Shown here: piece after piece, positions 49,839 to 55,467 of the stretch | How positions within the stretch are numbered: position 1 is the stretch's first letter | Layout: the number at the start of each line of letters is the position of its first letter | Assembly: GCA_016929195.1 (NCBI GenBank) | Contig: JAFGJG010000160.1 | Span: 1-55,467, forward strand | Reading direction: 5' to 3' | DNA: 55,467 nucleotides | Source of the DNA: Thermoleophilaceae bacterium | GTDB taxonomy: Bacteria > Actinomycetota > Thermoleophilia > Solirubrobacterales > Thermoleophilaceae | Position numbers and translations under genes: made by a program | The notes under the pieces: model-generated | The model's input: the letters and a program-made list of their open reading frames with translations, nothing else | Told to the model about the DNA's origin: nothing | The model's database searches: none

Positions 49839-50576
49839 ATGGTCCGCAACTGCCGCAACATCCTGGGGACCGGGGCGCTGTCCGCGCTCCTCCTCCTGCT
49901 TCTCCCCGGCGCCGCGAGCGCTGCGCCCGCCGGGCTGCTCGACGGCGTCGTGCAGACCACGACGACCACCGTGGCGCAGGTCCAGCGGACCGTCGCGACG
50001 ACCGTCGAGACGACGCGGCAGAACGTCCGGCAGGCCGTGGATCCGGTTCGCAGCGCACCGGCCCCGCAGGTGGTTCCGAACCTCCCAGCCGAGGTCGCCA
50101 AGCCGGCCGTCGAGACGGTGAGGACCGTGGCCCCGGAGGTGCCCGTGGGCAGGGTGCGGGAGGCCGCCCCGGCCGCGCCCGCGAGCCCCGCTCGGCCGGC
50201 CCCCGGCGAGACCCTCCGGAACACCGCCGTGCGGGTGTCCGAGACCCGGCACCCGGCGGCGTCCGGCACCGCGCCGGCCACGAAGCTTCCTCACGCTCCG
50301 GCCGCCGCCGAGCGTTCCGCCGCGCGGGCCGTGAGCCCCGCGGCCGAGAGCGCGCGGCCCGGCGGCGAGCCGTCCACAGGCGCCCGTCCCGACGGCCCGA
50401 GCTTCGCTGCCGCCGCCGGCGGCAGCGCGGCGTCCGGCGCGTTCTCGGTGGGCGCCATGGCGATCCTCATGGGCTCGCTCTTCCTCGCGGCATCCGCGCT
50501 CCGTACGCGGCTGCCGCGCATCGGCGAGGTCGGGCGGCCACTGCCGCTCGTCTTCGCGATCGAACGCCCCGGCTAG
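49839..50576 (+). CDS. Hypothetical secreted, anchored protein
   Basis: 245 residues. Signal peptide ending AASAAPAG (about residue 29), then Thr/Val-rich amphipathic helix repeats (VVQTTTTTVAQVQRTVATTVETTRQNVRQAV), a long Ala/Pro/Arg low-complexity stretch, and a C-terminal helix (FSVGAMAILMGSLFLAASAL) followed by basic residues. No sorting motif, no known family. Probably an envelope protein like the repeat protein next to it. Confidence 0.6.
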   Translation: MVRNCRNILGTGALSALLLLLLPGAASAAPAGLLDGVVQTTTTTVAQVQRTVATTVETTRQNVRQAVDPVRSAPAPQVVPNLPAEVAKPAVETVRTVAPEVPVGRVREAAPAAPASPARPAPGETLRNTAVRVSETRHPAASGTAPATKLPHAPAAAERSAARAVSPAAESARPGGEPSTGARPDGPSFAAAAGGSAASGAFSVGAMAILMGSLFLAASALRTRLPRIGEVGRPLPLVFAIERPG

Positions 50577-50597
50577 CCCTCCCGGGCTTGTCCTGAC

Positions 50598-50616
50598 GCC
50601 GGGCCCTGCGCCCGGC
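50598..50616 (+). terminator. Small GC hairpin between secreted-protein genes
   Basis: GCCGGGC, five-base loop CCTGC, GCCCGGC. It follows the secreted-protein stop by about 20 bp and precedes the repeat-protein gene; no T-tract, so termination is only possible. Confidence 0.4.
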
Positions 50617-50649
50617 ACGACGTTCGTACTCGATAGCGAGGAAGTTCAG

Positions 50650-51897
50650 ATGATCCGCAGTGCTTCGGTGCTCGGGGCAGTGATCGCGCTCTCGCTGGCG
50701 GCAACGCCGGCATGGGCGAGTGACCCGAGCGCCAAACAGACGACCCGGCACTCCGCCGCGGCCGGCCAGATCGGCACGGTCGACGTGAGGGCGCCGGTAC
50801 GAGTGGCAAGCGACGGCCAGAGCCCGGCGGGCCCGGGCGTGACGACGGGCGGCCAGAGCACCGGCCGGTCCGCCGGCACGCTCCAGGCGGGATCCGTGAG
50901 GGCCGGCGCTCCGGTGAGGGTGCTGAGCGACGGCGACGACCGCGCCGCGGCCGGCCGCCGGCCCACCGGCAGCCAGTCGAGCAGCCGCTCGCTCGGAGCC
51001 GCACAGGCCGGCTCGGGATCGGTCCACGCACCGGTCCGCGTCCTGAGCGACGGCGAGAACGGGGGAACGAGTCATGCGGCAGCCGCGGGCGGGGGCCAGA
51101 CGGCCACCGGCTCCGGGGCGGTCGCGCAGATCGGCTCGCCCGGGGCGGACGCCCCGGTGCGGGTGCTCAGCGACGGCGGCGACGCCGGCGCTGAAGCGGG
51201 AGGCGGGTCCCAGTCCTTCCAGGGCTCCACGGGAGGAGCCCAGCTGGGCTCAGGGACCTTGAACGCGCCCGTGCGCGTGGCGAGTGACGGCGGCGGAGGC
51301 TCGCCGTCGGCAGGGCCGGCACCAGGCGGACAGACAGCCGCCGGGTCGGAAGGCGCCACGCAGGTCGGATCCGTCGGGGCGGAGGCTCCGGTCACCGTGT
51401 TGAGCGATGACGGCGAGTCTCCGGACACGACCGGCGGTGACGACGGCGCGGCGGTCGTGGACGAGGTGCTCGATGACGGGATGGGTGTCCTGGGCGAGCT
51501 CCTCGACAGGGGTATCCGAGAGGCAGCGGCAGCCCTCGGACCCACGACCGACGGGACCGTGATCGCGCCTGTGGCAGATGGCGTGGTCCGGCTCCTGGAG
51601 GCGGGTGCGGCGGCGGTCCGGGACACGGTCTCGGACGCCGCCGGCTCGCCCTCATCCGGCGGTGACGCCGGGACGCCCGCCGGCGCGGGCGAGACGGGGG
51701 ACGCGGTGCTCGACGGCGACGACGGCGGGGGCGAGCTGCCCTCCGGCGCCGGCGTCGTCCCGGCCGCCCTGGTCGACGTGGCGGGCACGCTCCCGCTCAC
51801 GGGCCTGCTGACCTGGCTGCTGCTCGCGGCCGGTGCGTGGCTGCTCGTGGCCGGGTTCGCGCTGCTGCTGTTCGTCGGGCGGCGCGCCGTGCACTGA
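50650..51897 (+). CDS. Chaplin-like repeat surface protein with LPLTG sorting signal
   Basis: 415 residues. Signal peptide 1-24 (ends PAWAS). Six repeats of about 40 residues follow (residues 35-265), each with Q-x-G-S, then APVRV-(L/A)-SDG; the last reads APVTVLSDD. An acidic helix region (VVDEVLDDGMGVLGELLDRG) and Gly/Asp linker lead to LPLTG (381-385), a hydrophobic helix and GRRAVH. The repeat resembles the V-P-V-x-V-C-G-N core of chaplins, a weak link. Likely wall-anchored by a sortase such as the one at 39869. Confidence 0.78.
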   Translation: MIRSASVLGAVIALSLAATPAWASDPSAKQTTRHSAAAGQIGTVDVRAPVRVASDGQSPAGPGVTTGGQSTGRSAGTLQAGSVRAGAPVRVLSDGDDRAAAGRRPTGSQSSSRSLGAAQAGSGSVHAPVRVLSDGENGGTSHAAAAGGGQTATGSGAVAQIGSPGADAPVRVLSDGGDAGAEAGGGSQSFQGSTGGAQLGSGTLNAPVRVASDGGGGSPSAGPAPGGQTAAGSEGATQVGSVGAEAPVTVLSDDGESPDTTGGDDGAAVVDEVLDDGMGVLGELLDRGIREAAAALGPTTDGTVIAPVADGVVRLLEAGAAAVRDTVSDAAGSPSSGGDAGTPAGAGETGDAVLDGDDGGGELPSGAGVVPAALVDVAGTLPLTGLLTWLLLAAGAWLLVAGFALLLFVGRRAVH

Positions 51898-51917
51898 GGC
51901 AGTGGACAACGCGGTGA

Positions 51918-51947
51918 GAGCGGGTTCGGCGCGAGCCGAACCCGCTC
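51918..51947. terminator. Perfect 13-bp-stem hairpin
   Basis: GAGCGGGTTCGGC, loop GCGA, GCCGAACCCGCTC, twenty bases after the repeat-protein stop. Suits termination of that gene, although no T-tract follows. Confidence 0.65.
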
Positions 51948-51952
51948 CGCCG

Positions 51953-51983
51953 TTGGTAATCCGCCGCGATCCGTGCTTAGGAT
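51953..51983 (+). promoter_or_regulatory. Possible leaderless promoter
   Basis: TTGGTA (51953-51958) and TAGGAT (51978-51983) with a 19-bp spacer; the -10 ends six bases before the GTG of the secreted protein at 51990, the distance expected for leaderless mRNA. The -35 is poor. Confidence 0.4.
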
Positions 51984-51989
51984 GGGCAC

Positions 51990-52784
51990 GTGAGGGGAAT
52001 CGCCGCCTCCTCGGCAGTGCTGTTCGCCGCGCTTGCCTTCGCCGCCCCCGCCGGGGCGGCCGGCCCCGGCGAGCTCGAGTTCAGCGCGCGGTTCGACGCC
52101 GGCGCCGGCCCGTACGCAGCAGGCTCGACGCCCTTCGTCACCGTCCGCGGCGCCGGCGGCAAGGTCGTGGCGCAGCGTCGCGTGGGCGCGGGCGGCACGG
52201 TCATCTCTTTGCCGCGCGGCACCTACCGCGTGACCGCCTACTGGCGACCGTGCGAGGGCGGCTGCGACCCGGACGACCTGCCGCTCGACCACTGCGCAAG
52301 GCGGGTGTCGATCCACACCGCGGGGCGCGGGGCGTCGGAGCGCGTGGTCGCCGCCGCGGTCTTCAGGGGCGGAGAGGCGTGCCGGATGAGCGTGAACTCG
52401 GACTGGCCGCCGCCGGTGGTCGTCCGCGCCGGCCGTAGGACACTGAACGCGAACCGCGGCCCCTACTGCCGCCCGTCACCCGAGACGTGCACCCCGCTCC
52501 CGTCGCAGCCCAGCACGAAGCGGCGGTTGCCCGTGCGAGCGGGCACCGTCGTCAACATCGACTTCGGCGTGCCCACCCGCCGCCTGCTCCTCGACGGGAT
52601 CTGCGGCAGCGGCCGGCTCCGCTACTCGGACGCCGGGCGCCGCTGGTCGTTCACCGTCCCGCGCGCGACCACCTCGAGCATGCGGACCTGCCACGACATC
52701 AAGCTCACCGTCACCTACGCCGGACCGGGCGTCCGGCGCGGCGTGCGGGCGGTGTTCGGGTTCGACCTGCGCCGGGCCGGCTAG
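51990..52784 (+). CDS. Hypothetical secreted cysteine-containing protein
   Basis: 264 residues. Signal peptide (SSAVLFAALAFAAPAGAA) then an exported domain with FDAGAGPYAAGSTPFVTVRGAGG and LPRGTYRVTAYWRPCEGGCDP (Cys pair), more cysteines (CRMSVN, YCRPSPETC, DGICGSGR, RTCHDIK), so several disulfides are likely. Beta-rich, family not recognised. GTG start; the gene end nearly touches the convergent ferritin-like gene (4-bp overlap). Confidence 0.62.
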   Translation: MRGIAASSAVLFAALAFAAPAGAAGPGELEFSARFDAGAGPYAAGSTPFVTVRGAGGKVVAQRRVGAGGTVISLPRGTYRVTAYWRPCEGGCDPDDLPLDHCARRVSIHTAGRGASERVVAAAVFRGGEACRMSVNSDWPPPVVVRAGRRTLNANRGPYCRPSPETCTPLPSQPSTKRRLPVRAGTVVNIDFGVPTRRLLLDGICGSGRLRYSDAGRRWSFTVPRATTSSMRTCHDIKLTVTYAGPGVRRGVRAVFGFDLRRAG

Positions 52785-53293
52785 GCCAGCCCCTCCGCCT
52801 TGTACTCGCGCAGGAAGCCCTCGAACAGGCGGCGGTGCCCCTCCTCGTCGCGGAGGATCGAGATCACCATGTCCTGCGTGACCGGATCCTTGCCCTCGGT
52901 CCACTCGATGATGTGGTTGTAGTGCTCGATCGCGCCTGACTCGGCCTCGATCACGCCCTTGATGACGTGGACGATGTCGGTCTGCTCGTCGGGCGGCTGC
53001 AGGTAGGTCTGCTCGGCCTGGAAGTCGGACGAGCCCGGGACCACGCCGTAGAGCTCCTTGATCCGCGTGCCGAACTGGCGCGCGTGCCCCAGCTCCTCCT
53101 GAATGTCCTCCTCGAGCGACTCGATGATCTCCTGGGCCCGGACGCCGTCCGGGTTGATCGAGTTCGCGATGTAGCTCATCACGGTCTCCATCTCCATCCA
53201 GTAGGCCTTCGTCAGCAGCGCGATCAGCTCCTCGCGCTCGGCCCGCATCTCCTCGCTCAGGATGCCCTGCCGGGGTGTCGTGTCAGTAGCCAT
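52781..53293 (-). CDS. Ferritin-like di-iron protein
   Basis: 170 residues, four-helix bundle pattern with metal residues on each helix: AYWMEMETVMSY, EDIQEELGHARQF, EAESGAIEHYNHII and LRDEEGHRRLFEGF, giving the E, ExxH, E, ExxH arrangement of bacterioferritin/rubrerythrin-type proteins. May store iron or remove peroxide. ATG start. Divergent from the EcsC-like gene with 38 bp between. Confidence 0.83.
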   Translation of the reverse strand: MATDTTPRQGILSEEMRAEREELIALLTKAYWMEMETVMSYIANSINPDGVRAQEIIESLEEDIQEELGHARQFGTRIKELYGVVPGSSDFQAEQTYLQPPDEQTDIVHVIKGVIEAESGAIEHYNHIIEWTEGKDPVTQDMVISILRDEEGHRRLFEGFLREYKAEGLA

Positions 53294-53331
53294 GTTTCCC
53301 TTCTACCTCCTGGGGAAGGTCGCAAAACTGC

Positions 53332-53979
53332 GTGTCCGCTTCAGTGTCGCAACTAGATCATCTCGACCGCCCGCCACAGTCCCTCTGGGACCGGATACTG
53401 GCGGAGCCCGACCGCGCGCCCGAGTACATCGCGCTCGCCGCGGCCGAGCGCTTCGGCCCGGCCGCGGCCGAATGGGCGCGCGCCGAGGGCGCGGGCCGGA
53501 AGCCCGAGAAGCTCGCGAAGACGGCGGTGAGGAAGCACGTCCGCCTCGCGCGGCTCGAGGGCGCGGCCCTCGGCGCGGGCGGGATCATCACCGCCGCGCC
53601 CGACCTCGTCTCGCTCGTGTGGATCCAGAGCCGGATGGTCTTCTACGTCGCCGCGGCGCTCGGCCACGACCCGCGCGACCCGATGCGCCCGGCCGAGCTG
53701 CTCGTGCTGTACGACCTCTACGAGAGCCGCGACGACGCGCGGGCCGCGCTCGACGGCGTCGGCAAGCGGCTCGCTCAGGCCGCCGCGGAGAAGGCGCTGC
53801 GCGGCTCCGACCGGACCGCCCTCCACCTGCGCCTGGCGAAGTACCTGGCCAAGCGGCTCTCGCGTCACTACGCGGGGCGCCTCATCCCGCTGATCGGAGC
53901 GCCGATCGCAGCAGTGCAGAACGGCGGCGCGACGAAGGCGCTGGGCCGGACGGCGCTCGACTACTACGCGCGCCCGTAG
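53332..53979 (+). CDS. EcsC-like protein
   Basis: 215 residues. Core AALGAGGIITAAPDLVSLVWIQSRMVFYVAAALGHDP fits EcsC (ABC-transporter-associated) proteins: Gly/Ala-rich helix, PDL turn and IQ-x-x-x-V. Later LIPLIGAPIAAVQNGGATKALGRTALDYYA is another family feature. Role unknown, membrane-associated. GTG start. Overlaps the convergent SDR gene by 16 bp. Confidence 0.75.
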   Translation: MSASVSQLDHLDRPPQSLWDRILAEPDRAPEYIALAAAERFGPAAAEWARAEGAGRKPEKLAKTAVRKHVRLARLEGAALGAGGIITAAPDLVSLVWIQSRMVFYVAAALGHDPRDPMRPAELLVLYDLYESRDDARAALDGVGKRLAQAAAEKALRGSDRTALHLRLAKYLAKRLSRHYAGRLIPLIGAPIAAVQNGGATKALGRTALDYYARP

Positions 53980-54641
53980 ACGGGCACGGCCGCGCCGGTG
54001 ATCGTCTTCGAGTCCTCCGAGAGGAGGAAGCGCACGACCTTGGCGATGTCTGCCGGATCGACCCACCTCGACGTGTCGGCGTCCGGCTGCGCCGAGCGGT
54101 TGGCGGGCGTGTCGATCACGCTGGGCAGGATCGCGTTGGCACGGATGCCGTCCTGCCTGTACTCGGCGTCCAGCGCCTGGACGAACGCGAGCAGCGCCGC
54201 CTTGCCCGTCACGTAGCCGGCCGCGCCCGAGAACGGTCGCAGCGCCGCCCGCGCGGACACGCCGACGTACGCGCCGCCGCCGCGCTCGAGGAGGCGCGGG
54301 ATCGCGGCACGGGCGAGCAGGAACGCCGGCGTGACGTTCAGGTCGATCATGCGGTGGAAGGCCTCCGGCTCGGTCTCGTGGACGCGCGGGCCCTGGCTGT
54401 ATCCGCCGACGAGGTTGACCACCGCCTCGAGGTCGTCCACGGCCGCCACGGCCTCGTCGGCGCCGGCCGGGTCGGTGAGGTCCGCGCGGACCAGCGTCAC
54501 CGCGTCGCCGAGGTCGGACTCGAGGCGCTCCCGCTCCCTGTCGACGATCCAGGTCACCGCGCACGAGTGCCCGGCGCCGATCAGCTCGCGCACGACGGCG
54601 GTGCCGAGCGCGCCCGTGCCGCCGGCCACCAGAACGGTCAT
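53964..54641 (-). CDS. Short-chain dehydrogenase/reductase
   Basis: 225 residues: cofactor motif VAGGTGALGTAVV (TGxxxGxG-type), VVNLVGGYSQG (NxxG region), catalytic Ser in GVSARAALRP and YVTGK (Tyr-x3-Lys), and an ILPSVIDTPANR motif. A classical SDR with NAD(P) cofactor; substrate unknown. Divergent from the YhaM-like gene. Confidence 0.88.
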   Translation of the reverse strand: MTVLVAGGTGALGTAVVRELIGAGHSCAVTWIVDRERERLESDLGDAVTLVRADLTDPAGADEAVAAVDDLEAVVNLVGGYSQGPRVHETEPEAFHRMIDLNVTPAFLLARAAIPRLLERGGGAYVGVSARAALRPFSGAAGYVTGKAALLAFVQALDAEYRQDGIRANAILPSVIDTPANRSAQPDADTSRWVDPADIAKVVRFLLSEDSKTITGAAVPVYGRA

Positions 54642-54721
54642 GTCAGGTCGGCGTCGACGGGGGCGACTCCACGGCGAAGGAGGCTATCCCGTCCGGGACC
54701 GGTTCTACCTTGGCCATTCCG

Positions 54722-55467
54722 ATGGAGCAGACCACGATGACGACAAATCGCTGCTATGTGCGGGATTTCGTCGACGGCCAGGACGTCGACCAGGTCTTCG
54801 TGGTCCGCGGCCGCTCGGTCCGCCAGAAGCGGAACGGCGAGCCCTTTCTGAAGCTCCAGCTCGGCGATCTCAGCGGCTCGGTCGAGGGAGTCATGTGGGA
54901 CGGCGTAGGCGACGCCGAGGCGCACTGCCCCTCCGGCGCCGTCGTGCGCATCGCCGGCCGCTTCAGCATCGATCAGCGCTACGGGGCGGGGATCACCATC
55001 CGCGCGCTGCGGGCCGCTGCCGAGGGCGAGTACGACATCGTCGACCTCACCGAGGCGCCCCCGATCCCGTACGCGCAGATGGCCGCCGACCTCGACGAGC
55101 TGGTCGGCACGGTCCAGCAGCCCCACCTGCGCGAGCTGCTCGAGCGGCTGCTCGACCCGCGGACGGAGGTCGGCGAGCGCTGGCACGCCGCGCCGGCCGC
55201 GAAGTACTACCACCAGGCCTACCGCCACGGCCTGCTCGAGCACTGCCTCGGCGTCGCCCAGGCCGTGAGCGCGATCTCCGCGACCTTCCCCGGCATCGAC
55301 CGCGACGTGGCCGTGACCGGGGCGCTGCTGCACGACATCGGCAAGATCGAGGCCTACGAGCAGACCGGCGGGGCCATCGACCTGTCCGACGCCGGCAAGC
55401 TGCAGGGCGAGATCCCGCTGGGCTACTACCGCGTGCGCAGCCAGATGGAGGCCATCGAGGGCTTCCC
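54722..55467 (+). CDS. YhaM-like OB-HD 3'-5' exoribonuclease (partial)
   Basis: 248 residues before the window ends. N-terminal OB fold (FLKLQLGDLSGSVEGVMWDG, then GAVVRIAGRFSIDQRYG), followed by an HD-type domain with RHGLLEHCLGVAQAV (first His) and GALLHDIGKIEAYE (HD pair). This is the domain order of YhaM/CBF1 nucleases. ATG 54722; an internal ATG at 54737 is also possible. The gene continues past the right edge. Confidence 0.82.
   Translation, partial: MEQTTMTTNRCYVRDFVDGQDVDQVFVVRGRSVRQKRNGEPFLKLQLGDLSGSVEGVMWDGVGDAEAHCPSGAVVRIAGRFSIDQRYGAGITIRALRAAAEGEYDIVDLTEAPPIPYAQMAADLDELVGTVQQPHLRELLERLLDPRTEVGERWHAAPAAKYYHQAYRHGLLEHCLGVAQAVSAISATFPGIDRDVAVTGALLHDIGKIEAYEQTGGAIDLSDAGKLQGEIPLGYYRVRSQMEAIEGF

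Noticed and set aside
50650-51450. Nucleotide tandem repeats or CRISPR-like array
   Set aside because: The periodicity is at protein level with diverged codons; there are no identical direct repeats with unique spacers.

Overview
The window is very GC-rich (about 70%), densely packed bacterial chromosome with many GTG and TTG starts, ATGA/GTGA stop-start overlaps, a class E-type sortase, tandem DUF4333 domains, SHOCT and RDD small membrane proteins and an actinobacterial-style cydABDC operon. This points to an actinomycete (Actinomycetota). The gene mix, with chaplin-like repeats and many one- and two-component regulators, would fit Thermoleophilia/Solirubrobacterales, but that rank is inference. 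I found no rRNA, tRNA, CRISPR array, insertion sequence or prophage.

Layout. 1-5.4 kb (minus): cytochrome bd oxidase operon cydA-cydB-cydD-cydC (cydC runs off the left edge), preceded by a CDF-type membrane protein and an NTF2-like protein. 5.8-10.2 kb: copper module, with CopA ATPase and a secreted His-rich protein diverging from CsoR over a shared operator, then a DUF4396 membrane protein and a methyltransferase. 10.2-12.7 kb: histidine kinase and PepSY protein diverging from an OmpR-type regulator across a symmetric tandem-repeat site. 12.7-15 kb: methyltransferase-TetR unit diverging from an adenylate-cyclase-like gene and a SnoaL-like gene. 15-19.9 kb: arsenic island, with arsC, aquaglyceroporin, an R2lox-like di-metal oxidase and a second arsC on the minus strand, and arsR-arsM-MFS on the plus strand.

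19.7-31 kb: small membrane and lipoproteins, a holin-like/phosphatase fusion, HdeD-like protein, NarL-type regulator, single-domain receiver, membrane histidine kinase, DHA2 exporter, two-TM potassium channel, AI-2E-type transporter and CYTH protein. 31-39 kb: RDD, PLDc_N and SHOCT membrane proteins, DUF4333 lipoprotein, HerA-like ATPase, two MBL-fold-type hydrolases (one here, one at 48 kb), a DUF6325/SHOCT cluster and a zinc metallopeptidase. 39-41 kb: sorting-signal surface protein, its sortase and a CAP-domain protein. 41.3-45.1 kb: signalling cluster in which a stand-alone 86-aa protein and the C-terminus of a membrane-bound LuxR regulator share an unrecognised domain, flanking a zinc-ribbon NmrA protein, a receiver-kinase and a NarL-type regulator. 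45-55.5 kb: Tat-exported intradiol dioxygenase-like protein, secreted glycoside hydrolase, hydrolases with MarR, secreted and repeat-rich wall proteins, ferritin-like protein, EcsC-like protein, SDR and a partial YhaM-like OB/HD nuclease.

The genes read as a stress and envelope region: low-oxygen respiration, copper and arsenic resistance, membrane stress sensing and surface-protein anchoring. The most unusual elements are the R2lox-like oxidase inside the ars operon, the shared GWY-PD domain, the symmetric OmpR-type double site, a duplicated promoter-like motif at identical spacing before two neighbouring genes, and the chaplin-like repeat protein with a sorting signal.
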